Notes under the pieces: generated by a model | The model's input: the letters and a program-made list of their open reading frames with translations, nothing else | Database searches by the model: none | Told to the model about the DNA's origin: nothing | DNA from: Thalassotalea_H castellviae | GTDB taxonomy: Bacteria > Pseudomonadota > Gammaproteobacteria > Enterobacterales > Alteromonadaceae | Direction: 5' to 3' | Assembly (NCBI RefSeq): GCF_031846185.1 | Contig: NZ_JAVRIF010000001.1 | Coordinates: 372,001 to 436,000, forward strand | Length of the DNA stretch: 64,000 nt | Shown here: positions 8,357 to 16,745 of the stretch, piece by piece | Position numbering within the stretch: the stretch's first letter is position 1 | Layout of the letters: each line of letters begins with the position of its first letter | Program-made: the position numbers and the translations under genes

Positions 8357-9493
8357 CTACCTTTGATTGTCTCGGTGCACTTTATATTTTACTAATAAAG
8401 TAATTTCATCACGATCATAATACAGATGTTTTGCTTCGTAATAACAATTAGGTAACGCATCTTTTAATTTATCGAGTAGCCCTTTTACAGTATCGTATTT
8501 TTTTGCCATCGGCAGTTTTAAATTAACAATAGCTTCGCGACAATAACCTTGAGTAAACCAATGAATAATTAGATCAACCACGCGCTGTGGCTTTTCAATC
8601 ATATCGCATACAAGCCAATCAACCGGTGTTTGATCAGGAATATTCACTTTTTCACGCTTTTTAGTTTCACGCACTAACCAGTAAATTTCATGTTTAATAG
8701 GCTCATATTTAAAACCGTCAACCATGCGATGCTTAACTTGTCCTGTTTCCATCAAAGACTCTGCCATCGGGCCATTATCAATAGATGTTACCATCATGCC
8801 TCGACGTACAAGTTGATAGGTCCAACCGCCAGGTGCCGCGCCTAAATCAACGGCTTTCATACCAGAGCACAAACGATATTCTCTTTCTTCTTTAGGAATA
8901 AAATATAAAAATGCTTCATCTAATTTCAGTGTTGAACGACTTGGAGAAGCGCTTGGAAATTTTAATCGAGGGATCCCCATCACATGAGGCGAAGTATTGT
9001 TACCTAGCGAATAGCCTAAGATCACTTCGGTACCACTGAAAAAAAGGGCATGTAAAACGGCACCTTCATGTTGATTTTTTTCCGTGAGAACTTTTTTCTT
9101 TCTAAGGGCTTGTCTTAACGGAACGGCTAATTTTCGACAAAACTTAGATAACGCTTTACCGTCATTGGTATCAGGTGTTTCCATTCTTAAATCAGCATAT
9201 TGCCATTCACTGCCAAGCTCCTCAACAATAGCTTCTACTCTATTATAATCAGGTAGTGCTATTTTATCGGTTAAGGTAACAAACCACTGACGCGTAAAGA
9301 TAAGGCGCTTTAGTGGTAGCTTTGCCATTATTTTTTCACCATCTTCTGGATTATTAAGATGATAAAAAACAATCCCTTCGTTTTTAGCTATCTGTAAATA
9401 ACCAAAGGCTTCAAGCCAAGCTGCTTTTTCTTGAATTTCAGCACCACACTCTTTTTCAAAGCCGGGTCTGCAATATAAAACTATTGATGTCAT
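8357..9493 (-). CDS. rlmM: 23S rRNA (cytidine-2498-2'-O)-methyltransferase RlmM
   Basis: A 378-aa protein matching RlmM (YgdE). The N-terminal THUMP-like part begins MTSIVLYCRPGFEKECGAEI. The C-terminal Rossmann methyltransferase has the motif VDLGAAPGGWTYQLVRRG near residues 216-233, the second motif VDWLVCDMIEKPQRV, and NLKLPMAKKYDT supplying a catalytic Lys. It methylates C2498 of 23S rRNA. Its ATG overlaps the stop of the DUF423 gene (ATGA), so the two are translationally coupled. The unit is gcvA, hydrolase, DUF423, rlmM, all on the minus strand. Confidence 0.96.
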   Translation of the reverse strand: MTSIVLYCRPGFEKECGAEIQEKAAWLEAFGYLQIAKNEGIVFYHLNNPEDGEKIMAKLPLKRLIFTRQWFVTLTDKIALPDYNRVEAIVEELGSEWQYADLRMETPDTNDGKALSKFCRKLAVPLRQALRKKKVLTEKNQHEGAVLHALFFSGTEVILGYSLGNNTSPHVMGIPRLKFPSASPSRSTLKLDEAFLYFIPKEEREYRLCSGMKAVDLGAAPGGWTYQLVRRGMMVTSIDNGPMAESLMETGQVKHRMVDGFKYEPIKHEIYWLVRETKKREKVNIPDQTPVDWLVCDMIEKPQRVVDLIIHWFTQGYCREAIVNLKLPMAKKYDTVKGLLDKLKDALPNCYYEAKHLYYDRDEITLLVKYKVHRDNQR

Positions 9494-9876
9494 GATTTTT
9501 CTTTACCTAAAAAAGCTAAACTTAACCAACCTAACGCTAATGTTATTCCTCCAAGGGGCGCAAAACCACCGAGACTTAACATGCCAGTATAGGTTTTCAA
9601 ATATAAACTGCCACTAAAGAGTATTATCCCTAAAATAAATAAAATCGCCGAAATAAATAAAGTACGAGATTGGCTATTTCGATAAGCTAAACCAACAACC
9701 AGTAATGCAAGTGTATGAATAACTTGATATTGATGTGCCGTTATTAAACGAACTTTATCTATTTCATTGATATGTTGACCCGCATGAGCTAGCCAAGCGC
9801 CGAATAATACAGAAAAACACCCACTAAGGGCAGTAAATACTAAAAATACTTTAACAAAGACGTGCTTGCTTTTCAT
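9490..9876 (-). CDS. DUF423 (YgdD family) small inner-membrane protein
   Basis: A 128-aa protein from the ATG at 9876, which has AAGG eight bases upstream. An upstream in-frame start would add nine residues without a ribosome site. It has four predicted membrane segments and the family signature GAWLAHAGQHI, plus GGFAPLGGITLALGW near the C-terminus. Function is unknown. In E. coli ygdD also sits between gcvA and rlmM; here an alpha/beta hydrolase gene is inserted between gcvA and this gene. Confidence 0.9.
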   Translation of the reverse strand: MKSKHVFVKVFLVFTALSGCFSVLFGAWLAHAGQHINEIDKVRLITAHQYQVIHTLALLVVGLAYRNSQSRTLFISAILFILGIILFSGSLYLKTYTGMLSLGGFAPLGGITLALGWLSLAFLGKEKS

Positions 9877-9930
9877 TTTAGAGGCCTTATTTATTATTAA
9901 CAATTCTAAGAGAGTAACTAGTTATTGGCT

Positions 9931-10611
9931 TTAGCTGTGTTCGTTGATAAATGTTTGTATAAGTTGTACTGCAGATTGAAGGTGTTGTTGATGAGTGTAA
10001 CCAGACTTCACTCTTGGTTTTAAATCATGGTCTCCATCAGCTAAAAAAGCAACCTGACACAATGAAGACATTTGATACCGCTCTATTTCTTGTTTATTGC
10101 CTAATGCATCTCTTTCACCTTGGACAATTAAAATAGGTGATTTGGTATTTTGCAATGGCTCTAAACGTAATTTTTCCGGTTTTTTTTGCGGATGAAAAGG
10201 ATAACCTAAACAAATGACGCCTTTTACTTTAACTAATTTATCTTCAACTAATGTTGCTGCAACCCTTCCGCCCATTGATTTACCTGCAAGAAATAACGGT
10301 AAAGAGCTATCAACATGAGATAATACTGTTTTTAAGCAATTTAACAATTTTGGTATTCTCTCTGGTGGATAGCGTTTATCCTCTTTTAACCGCTTATCCA
10401 TATAACCAAAATTAAACCGTAAGACATTAATCTTTTGAGCATTTAATAACTCAGTCATGGTTTGCATAAAATCAGATGATTTATCGGCACCAGCACCATG
10501 AGCGAATACAACCAAGGCAATGGCACCATTCACGTTATTTTCTACCACAGAAATATCAGGTAAATTTTCGCCAGTGACATTTACAAAGTTTTTTTCTGTT
10601 TTATGCATCAT
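9931..10611 (-). CDS. alpha/beta hydrolase of the KANL3/Tex30-like family
   Basis: A cytosolic protein of about 226 aa. The nucleophile elbow is GKSMGG (LFLAGKSMGGRVAATL). The strand ending VVFAHGAGADKSS forms the oxyanion region, PILIVQGERDALG carries the acid Asp and LADGDHDLKPR the catalytic His. The substrate is unknown. The start is one of two adjacent ATGs (10611 or 10608) lying inside the last codons of gcvA, so it overlaps gcvA by 8-11 bases. It is absent from the equivalent E. coli locus. Confidence 0.85.
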   Translation of the reverse strand: MMHKTEKNFVNVTGENLPDISVVENNVNGAIALVVFAHGAGADKSSDFMQTMTELLNAQKINVLRFNFGYMDKRLKEDKRYPPERIPKLLNCLKTVLSHVDSSLPLFLAGKSMGGRVAATLVEDKLVKVKGVICLGYPFHPQKKPEKLRLEPLQNTKSPILIVQGERDALGNKQEIERYQMSSLCQVAFLADGDHDLKPRVKSGYTHQQHLQSAVQLIQTFINEHS

Positions 10612-11506
10612 TCCATTCTTCTTCTTGGGCAACCGTATCAAGCACCCATTCTCTAAAAGCAGCTATTTTACCTACATCGACCTGATGTTCTCGACAAACT
10701 AAATAAAACGAATCTTTACTAATAAGCGTATGCGAAACAGGCTTAACTAATCGCCCAGCATCAAGATCAGGTTTAGCTAAAATACTTTGTGCTAACGCTA
10801 TTCCCTGGCCGTAAACAGCAGCTTGTACCACCATCGCTGAATGACTAAAAATAGGTCCATGATTAACATTGGTCCCTTTTACGCCAACATCTTTAAACCA
10901 ACGTTTCCAGTCTCGTCGAGAGGTATCATGTAAAAGAGTATGATTGGTTAAATCATGAATTGTGTTTAACGGTTTATTCCCTTCTAATAATAAAGGCGAA
11001 CATACCGGTATTAAATATTCGGTATGTAACTTATCGACATGAACGCCTGGCCAACGTCCTCGTCCATGATAAATAGCAATATCAACATCTTCTGTTAATG
11101 AATTATCGGCTTGATCAACGGCTTTGATTCTTACATCAACATCAGGATTTAATAAATTAAAAGTGTTTAATCGAGGAACCAGCCATTGAATTGCAAAACT
11201 TGGCTGTAAACTGACAGTAATTGCACCTTTCGCTCCACGCGCTAATAATTTTTCAGTCGCTTCATGGAGTAAATTGAATACATTTTTGATATCAGAATAA
11301 TATGATTGCCCTTCTTCAGTTAATAAAAGCGCACGATTTTTTCGCATGAATAACTTTAAGGCTAAATGTTCTTCCAAAGATTTAATTTGATGACTAATTG
11401 CCGCTTGAGTAACAAATAACTCTTCAGCTGCACGAGTAAAACTCAATTGTCTTGCAGAAGCCTCAAACGCCCTTAAAGCATTGAGTGGAGGTAAACGAAC
11501 AGCCAT
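10601..11506 (-). CDS. gcvA: GcvA-type LysR transcriptional regulator
   Basis: A 301-aa LysR regulator starting MAVRLPPLNALRAFEASARQ. The N-terminal winged HTH contains SFTRAAEELFVTQAAISHQIKSLEE, and the C-terminal effector domain has VDIAIYHGRGRWPG typical of GcvA. In E. coli GcvA (305 aa) activates or represses the glycine cleavage operon and activates gcvB. An upstream in-frame ATG at 11539 is less likely because GcvA homologues begin at MAVRLPPL. Gene order with DUF423 and rlmM supports gcvA over other LysR members. The upstream region holds CTAAT/ATTAG motifs like those reported for GcvA sites. Confidence 0.88.
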   Translation of the reverse strand: MAVRLPPLNALRAFEASARQLSFTRAAEELFVTQAAISHQIKSLEEHLALKLFMRKNRALLLTEEGQSYYSDIKNVFNLLHEATEKLLARGAKGAITVSLQPSFAIQWLVPRLNTFNLLNPDVDVRIKAVDQADNSLTEDVDIAIYHGRGRWPGVHVDKLHTEYLIPVCSPLLLEGNKPLNTIHDLTNHTLLHDTSRRDWKRWFKDVGVKGTNVNHGPIFSHSAMVVQAAVYGQGIALAQSILAKPDLDAGRLVKPVSHTLISKDSFYLVCREHQVDVGKIAAFREWVLDTVAQEEEWNDA

Positions 11507-11543
11507 GACATCACCTATTATAATAGTTAAATATGACATTTTT

Positions 11544-11599
11544 TTGAATAAAAACTCTATTCAAAAAATAAAAACCAATTAGCATTAGTTTTTCTAATG
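11544..11599. promoter_or_regulatory. probable GcvA/LysR operator region
   Basis: Upstream of gcvA there is a perfect TTGAATA-N7-TATTCAA dyad (11544-11564), a T-N11-A box typical of LysR sites. Further upstream are two ATTAG copies (11578 and 11584) and one CTAAT (11594), the last two forming a CATTAG-N5-CTAATG hairpin. E. coli GcvA is reported to recognise CTAAT. The region could serve gcvA autoregulation and the divergent small gene at 11803. Confidence 0.55.
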
Positions 11600-11802
11600 A
11601 ATGGCATTATAAAATGTCATTTTATTTATTACCAGTATTAACTTATCATTTACTCATAGATGAAGGACACCATCTTTATCCTACCATGAGATAAGCATGA
11701 GTAGCTGGGCAAGAATGTTTACCTAAAGAAAACATTAGACCACGAGAGAAAAGGTCCTAAAACATCTATATGGATATTTGACGTTTTATACAGGTGACTA
11801 CA

Positions 11803-12090
11803 ATGAAATTACTTACACAACTCTCTACCGTTTTAACCCTAGCATTAGCAACCACAGTTGCAAATGCCAACACAACCAACGTAACCACAACTGAATTAGT
11901 GAAAGCACAACCAATTAATGCTGCAGAATTGATCAATACTGTGGAGTTAAACCTTGTTCAATCTATGGAACAATTAAAAATTACGTTCGTGAATGATACC
12001 GTTAATAATCAAAAGTTATTGATTACACAGGCAAAGTCTGACAGCAATACTAAAGGCTACACAACTAAGCTTTCTTTAGCGGCTGAATAA
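11803..12090 (+). CDS. small secreted protein, unknown
   Basis: A 95-aa protein with a clear Sec signal peptide (MKLLTQLSTVLTLALATTVANA, cut after ANA predicted). The mature part of about 73 residues is rich in Thr, Asn and Ala. It has no cysteines and no motif I recognise. The ATG at 11803 is preceded by AGGTGA, which favours it over an in-frame start three codons earlier. The long upstream region (about 260 bases) contains several inverted repeats and is shared with divergent gcvA. Confidence 0.65.
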   Translation: MKLLTQLSTVLTLALATTVANANTTNVTTTELVKAQPINAAELINTVELNLVQSMEQLKITFVNDTVNNQKLLITQAKSDSNTKGYTTKLSLAAE

Positions 12091-12257
12091 AGCCAGATTA
12101 ACAGTTTTAGGTTTAAATTCATTCCCAACTGAATTTAACCTTAGTTAAGCGTTAAAAGCTTCTCTAGGGCGATTGACGTGATAAACCACATGAGGTTCTT
12201 TAGTTTGATGGCTTAGTAATCTTTTGCGGTTAAAAAAATGCTCGCGCATAAATATTT

Positions 12258-12280
12258 AAGGGTGCTTATGCACCCTTTTT
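12258..12280 (+). terminator. factor-independent terminator
   Basis: AAGGGTGC-TTAT-GCACCCTTTTT is a perfect 8-bp stem with a T-run, between the small secreted gene and convergent kdsA. The rest of the 12091-12307 space shows nothing else I can name. Confidence 0.8.
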
Positions 12281-12307
12281 CTTTGCCTATACGCTTTTAA
12301 TAAAACA

Positions 12308-13150
12308 CTATTGAGTGATCAAAGCAGGAAAGCTTTTAACCAGGTCGTCCACCGCTTTCATCTGTTCTAAATACGGCAATAATTTATCTAAAGGTAATGC
12401 ACAAGGGCCATCACATTTGGCAACAGTAGGATCAGGATGCGCTTCAATAAACAAGCCAGCAATGCCTAATGCCATTCCACTTCTTGCTAATTGCGCAGCT
12501 TGAGCTCGACGACCATCAGCAGAATCTGCTCGGCCGCCAGGCTTTTGCAAGGCATGAGTAGCATCAAAAATGACGGGGGCATACGACTTCATTTCTTCCA
12601 TGGCTAACATATCTACCACTAAGTTGTTGTAACCAAAACAGCTGCCTCGTTCACATAAAATAATTTTATCATTTCCAGCTTCGCCGAACTTGTTAATAAT
12701 ATGACGCATTTCATGAGCTGCTAAAAACTGCGGTTTTTTCACGTTAATAATGGCATTGGTTTTTGCCATCGCAACAACGAGATCCGTTTGACGTGCAAGA
12801 AATGCCGGCAACTGAATCACATCAACAACATCAGCAACGGGCTGAGCTTGATACGGTTCGTGAACATCTGTAATGACAGGAACATTAAAGGTTGATTTGA
12901 TTTCTTCAAAAATCTTTAAACCTTCATCTAAGCCTGGTCCTCGGTATGAATGCACCGAAGATCGATTTGCTTTATCAAAAGAGGCTTTAAAAACATATGG
13001 GATGTTTAATTTCTCAGTGACTTCAACATAATGTTCAGCAATTTTCATCGCTAAATCACGGGATTCTAGAACATTCATGCCACCAAAAAGTGTAAAAGGC
13101 TGATCATTACCTATCGTAATATCATCAAGTTTAATCTGAGAAATACTCAT
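12308..13150 (-). CDS. kdsA: 3-deoxy-D-manno-octulosonate-8-phosphate synthase KdsA
   Basis: A 280-aa TIM-barrel enzyme, the same size as E. coli KdsA. It condenses phosphoenolpyruvate with arabinose-5-phosphate to Kdo-8-P for lipid A/LPS core. Motifs include FTLFGGMNVLESRDLA, FKASFDKANRSSVHSYRGPG, IKSTFNVPVITDVHEP, ILCERGSCFGYNNLVVDM and FDATHALQKPGG. It is the last gene of the hemA-prfA-prmC-sirB2-sirB1-kdsA neighbourhood; here a DUF819 gene is inserted before it. Confidence 0.97.
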   Translation of the reverse strand: MSISQIKLDDITIGNDQPFTLFGGMNVLESRDLAMKIAEHYVEVTEKLNIPYVFKASFDKANRSSVHSYRGPGLDEGLKIFEEIKSTFNVPVITDVHEPYQAQPVADVVDVIQLPAFLARQTDLVVAMAKTNAIINVKKPQFLAAHEMRHIINKFGEAGNDKIILCERGSCFGYNNLVVDMLAMEEMKSYAPVIFDATHALQKPGGRADSADGRRAQAAQLARSGMALGIAGLFIEAHPDPTVAKCDGPCALPLDKLLPYLEQMKAVDDLVKSFPALITQ

Positions 13151-13182
13151 TTTTGTTCCTAACTATTATTTCTATTAATTTT

Positions 13183-14457
13183 TTAGCCAATGGCCTGCAA
13201 AATTTGACCACACAACCATGCCATATATGTTCCTATGGTATAGCCTAATACGGCCAATAAAACCCCTACTGGCGCTAAAGAGGGATGAAAGGCAGAAGCA
13301 ACAATTGGAGCAGAGGCCGCACCGCCAACATTAGCTTGGCTGCCTACCGCCATGTAAAATAAAGGCGCTTTAATTACCTTAGCGACGATCAACATCAACG
13401 AAGCATGAATAACCATCCAAATAGCCCCAATGATGAAATAAATCGGTGCATCAAGGATCATAGTTACATCCATTTTCATACCAATAGTGGCAATAAGAAT
13501 ATATAAAAATGCCGAACCAACTTTAGAAGCACCTACTCCTTCAAGTTCACGAGCTTTGGTAAATGACAATGCAATACCGACAGTACTGGCAAAAACTATC
13601 ATCCAAAAAAACTTACTATGAAAACTAAATTTAGCTAAGCCTGGAAAGTTTTCAATAAAATATGGCGTAATATTATCGGCAAATAAATGTGCAAAACCAG
13701 TGACACCTAGACCAACAGCAACAATAATCATGATATCTGAAAGCGTCGCAATTCGACCATGTTTAGCATGAAACTGTTCAACTTTTTCTTTTAAATCAAC
13801 AATCGCACTAGTGTCAGCACCGGTTTTTTTATCGATATTGCTGGCATTTGCCGACATAACAAGTAACACCGCCATCCATAAATTAGCAACAATGACGTCA
13901 ACCGTTACCATGGCAGAGAAAATTTGATCCCCTGCACCATAAATTTCTTTCATGGCGGCTTGGTTTGCACTACCACCTATCCAACTTCCAGCTACGGTTG
14001 TCATTCCACGCCATACGGCTTCTGGACCTGAAACACCTAATAATTCAGGAGCAATACTTGAGACAATTAATAAAGCTATTGGCCCGCCAATAACAATCCC
14101 TATCGTACCGGTTAAAAAAAGTATGACGGCTTTATTACCTAATCTGGCAATCGCTTTTAAATCAACGCTAATAGTTAATAATACTAAACAAGCCGGTAGT
14201 AAGTATCGTGAGGCTACATAATAAAGTTGAGATGACTCCCCATCAATAATGCCAAAGGTATTTAATAGTGAAGGAAGGAAATAACATAATAAAACGGCAG
14301 GCACAAAACGATAAAAGTTTTTCCAAAAGGGTGACTTACTGTGAGCGGTATAGAATACCAGTCCAAGCATAATAGTGATAATACCGAGCACGGTGGCATC
14401 ATTGGTTAAAAGTGGGGTGTGTTCAACCACTTCAGGTGTAGACGATAACGCAAACAT
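13183..14457 (-). CDS. DUF819 multi-pass membrane protein
   Basis: A 424-aa protein with about ten membrane helices and the DUF819 pattern of two related halves: glycine-rich GTIGIVIGGPIALL, GSWIGGSANQAAMKEIYG in the first half and GSQANVGGAASAPIVASAFHPSLAPVGVLLAVLGY in the second. The layout resembles secondary transporters of the bile-acid:Na symporter or glutamate:Na type, but the substrate is unknown. The ATG at 14457 has GGAG six bases upstream and is preferred over a TTG four codons earlier. It sits between sirB1 and kdsA, where many gammaproteobacteria have no gene. Confidence 0.85.
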   Translation of the reverse strand: MFALSSTPEVVEHTPLLTNDATVLGIITIMLGLVFYTAHSKSPFWKNFYRFVPAVLLCYFLPSLLNTFGIIDGESSQLYYVASRYLLPACLVLLTISVDLKAIARLGNKAVILFLTGTIGIVIGGPIALLIVSSIAPELLGVSGPEAVWRGMTTVAGSWIGGSANQAAMKEIYGAGDQIFSAMVTVDVIVANLWMAVLLVMSANASNIDKKTGADTSAIVDLKEKVEQFHAKHGRIATLSDIMIIVAVGLGVTGFAHLFADNITPYFIENFPGLAKFSFHSKFFWMIVFASTVGIALSFTKARELEGVGASKVGSAFLYILIATIGMKMDVTMILDAPIYFIIGAIWMVIHASLMLIVAKVIKAPLFYMAVGSQANVGGAASAPIVASAFHPSLAPVGVLLAVLGYTIGTYMAWLCGQILQAIG

Positions 14458-14566
14458 ACTTTCTCCCAAAATTGTTTGTCTAATTTTTATATGATTGTTT
14501 TAATTATATTTTTTATTTTGAACAATAACTCGTTAATTATTTAACCTTCTCTTATGACAGACATCA

Positions 14567-15367
14567 TTAGTGTAACACGGTATCTGAAATCGTAATTTTA
14601 TCTAACTGTAATTTCAATAATTGAGCGGCCGGATCTTGCGGGCACTCTTTGACAAAAAATTGGTAATCATCATACGCCACTTTAAAGCAATCTAATTGAT
14701 GAAGTAAAAAACCTCTATCTCTTCGCTCAAAAGGATCATCAGGTCTAAGTGCTAGCAACAAATCTACGCACTTTAACGCTTTATCAAATTGCACTTCTCT
14801 AATTAATGAATTTTTTAGTGAAGTCAAATACTCGACTAAAATACTCTTTACTTCCATTGGTGCTAAAAAGGTTTGAGTTGGATCCCCGTCCAATTCACCT
14901 AAACGATCATCTAACTGTTGCCAATTTAATGATTCGCCACTGACAGGCTCAAAAATAATAGAATAAATGTCATCACAAATTATACGAACCATCACTTTCT
15001 CTGGCACAAAGACAATTTCTGCCTCCATATCACACGCATTAACAATCGCTTGAACGATAGCGGCTTTAAGGACAGGAGCCATCAACTTATATTCAACTGC
15101 TGATGAAATCTTTTGAGCAACAACCGGCCAAACATTTCGTTCGTTATCAAGAAAAAGTTGGCTAACATAAAGCTCATTGATTAAACACTCCGCTTTTTCC
15201 ATCGGCTCTTCAATATCAATAATCGCCAAACGACAAGCTTCAATAACCTCATGTAACATTTTCTCAAAGCTTGGTGTTTCTGAAAAAATATATTCTTCAA
15301 CCAATGCAAATGACGATAATAAATTTCTTTGTTCTGAGTTGAGCTCAGACATCAACAAATCATTCAT
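14567..15367 (-). CDS. sirB1: SirB1 family protein
   Basis: A 266-aa protein of the SirB1 (YchA) family: a transglutaminase-like N-terminal domain followed by a TPR-like C-terminus (residues 185-260, FDKALKCVDLLLALRPDDPFERRDRGFLLHQLDCFKVAYDDYQFFV). It is cytosolic and its biochemical role is unestablished. It lies between sirB2 and kdsA as in most gammaproteobacteria. The N-terminal half is more diverged than the TPR half, and I do not see the strong active-site blocks of close E. coli relatives. Confidence 0.82.
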   Translation of the reverse strand: MNDLLMSELNSEQRNLLSSFALVEEYIFSETPSFEKMLHEVIEACRLAIIDIEEPMEKAECLINELYVSQLFLDNERNVWPVVAQKISSAVEYKLMAPVLKAAIVQAIVNACDMEAEIVFVPEKVMVRIICDDIYSIIFEPVSGESLNWQQLDDRLGELDGDPTQTFLAPMEVKSILVEYLTSLKNSLIREVQFDKALKCVDLLLALRPDDPFERRDRGFLLHQLDCFKVAYDDYQFFVKECPQDPAAQLLKLQLDKITISDTVLH

Positions 15368-15465
15368 TTATAACAACTAAAACCTTATTACTTTGTTTCT
15401 TCTAAGATATGGGGTAAAAATCATTTTTAAAGTCAGATGGTATTAAAATGGCCTCAAAAAGTAAT

Positions 15466-15828
15466 TTAGAAAAATACCGTTTCTTTTGACATCGCAAGTC
15501 TTGCGACTAATAAAATCCAACCCATCGCGCCTAAGTAGCCAATAACTTGCATCATTCTATTTCTAGCAAGTTTTAACGTGTAATAACCGGTAAAAATGTA
15601 AGCAAGTACTGCAATTAATTTTTCGCCAAGCCATAGTTGCTCAAATGGGTTTAACGCTAATTTTATCATCATAGCAACGCCTAAACCTAATAACAGAGTA
15701 TCAATAATGTGCGGCGCTATTTTCACCCACTTTTTATTTAACTGCGCAGAGTCAGCCAAAGTCCAATAAAAGCGTAATGTAAATAACAGCACGCTAATTA
15801 ACGCAATCGTCATATGTAAATGTTTCAT
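15466..15828 (-). CDS. sirB2: SirB2 family membrane protein
   Basis: A 120-aa protein with four predicted helices, starting MKHLHMTIALISVLLFTLRFYWTL. It carries the SirB2 signatures H-x-x-D-T-L-L-L-G at residues 42-50 and LAVLAYIFTGYYTLKLAR. The role is unknown despite the historical name (Salmonella invasion regulator). It lies 34 bases downstream of prmC on the same strand and is part of the hemA operon neighbourhood. Confidence 0.85.
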   Translation of the reverse strand: MKHLHMTIALISVLLFTLRFYWTLADSAQLNKKWVKIAPHIIDTLLLGLGVAMMIKLALNPFEQLWLGEKLIAVLAYIFTGYYTLKLARNRMMQVIGYLGAMGWILLVARLAMSKETVFF

Positions 15829-15862
15829 GTTTTATCCTTTGTTATTCTTCTTGTTTATATAA

Positions 15863-16726
15863 TTATTGATGGGACTTATAACATGCGTATGTCACACGTT
15901 CATTACCGTTATAATCTTTTACCGTTTCTATTTCACTAAAACCATTTTGCAAAAATAATTCATGTATTTTCTTCGCTTGTTTAAAACCGTGCTCAAAATA
16001 CAGGAATGCATTATCGTTTAAAAAAGCGATTGAATTTTTGATAATATGTTCAATATCAGCAAAACCTTGATCTTCAGCAACAAGCGCACTTTTCGGCTCA
16101 AATCTTACATCACCTTGCGCAAGATGTTCATCTAATTCATCAATATAAGGAGGATTACTCACAATCAGGTCAAATCTTTTTTCATTGGTTACATTAGAAA
16201 ACCAATCACTTTGAAAGATTTTAACCCTAGATAACCCCAAATGTTGTGCGTTTGATTTTGCTAACGCTACCGCTTCATTTTGAAAATCTACCGCATCAAT
16301 TTGCCAATTTTCACGCTCAGACGCTAAAGCAAGTGCGATAGCTCCTGTTCCTGTGCCTAAATCTAAGCAATGAAGCATTGGATCCGTATGATTATTTAAT
16401 ACAGTTTCCACTAAGACTTCGGTATCAGGTCGAGGAATAAGTGTTGATGGAGCAACCTGAAATTTGAGTGACCAAAATTCTTTATAGCCAAGAATATATG
16501 CAATTGGTTTGCCTGCTCTTCGCTGTTCAAATAAAGTGACGAATTGTTGAAATTCTTGCAGCGATAACTGTTTATCAGGCCAAGTCAGCAAATAACTTAA
16601 TGGTTTATTAATAACATGACTTATCAACAATCTGACATCGAGTTTGGCACTATCAGACAATGGCGCTAATACTTGTGCGCCATTCTTTACTAATAGAAAA
16701 ATAGAGTCGGAAGCAGAAAAAGGCAT
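15863..16726 (-). CDS. prmC: PrmC, protein-(glutamine-N5) methyltransferase
   Basis: This enzyme methylates the GGQ glutamine of release factors RF1 and RF2. It has the N-terminal helical domain, FWSLKFQVAPSTLIPRPDTEVLVE, the SAM loop LDLGTGTGAIALAL and the catalytic NPPY in IVSNPPYIDE. From the ATG at 16726 it is 287 aa (E. coli 277). The frame is open upstream to a TTG at 16762 that overlaps the prfA stop. No clear ribosome site marks either, so the start is uncertain. It directly follows its substrate gene prfA. Confidence 0.94.
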   Translation of the reverse strand: MPFSASDSIFLLVKNGAQVLAPLSDSAKLDVRLLISHVINKPLSYLLTWPDKQLSLQEFQQFVTLFEQRRAGKPIAYILGYKEFWSLKFQVAPSTLIPRPDTEVLVETVLNNHTDPMLHCLDLGTGTGAIALALASERENWQIDAVDFQNEAVALAKSNAQHLGLSRVKIFQSDWFSNVTNEKRFDLIVSNPPYIDELDEHLAQGDVRFEPKSALVAEDQGFADIEHIIKNSIAFLNDNAFLYFEHGFKQAKKIHELFLQNGFSEIETVKDYNGNERVTYACYKSHQ

Positions 16727-16745
16727 ATCGATAAAATTAAATAAA

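Noticed and set aside
11600..11800. GcvB small RNA divergent from gcvA
   Set aside because: The expected G/U-rich seed region and a terminator with T-run before 11803 are not seen; the space reads as the leader of the small secreted gene.
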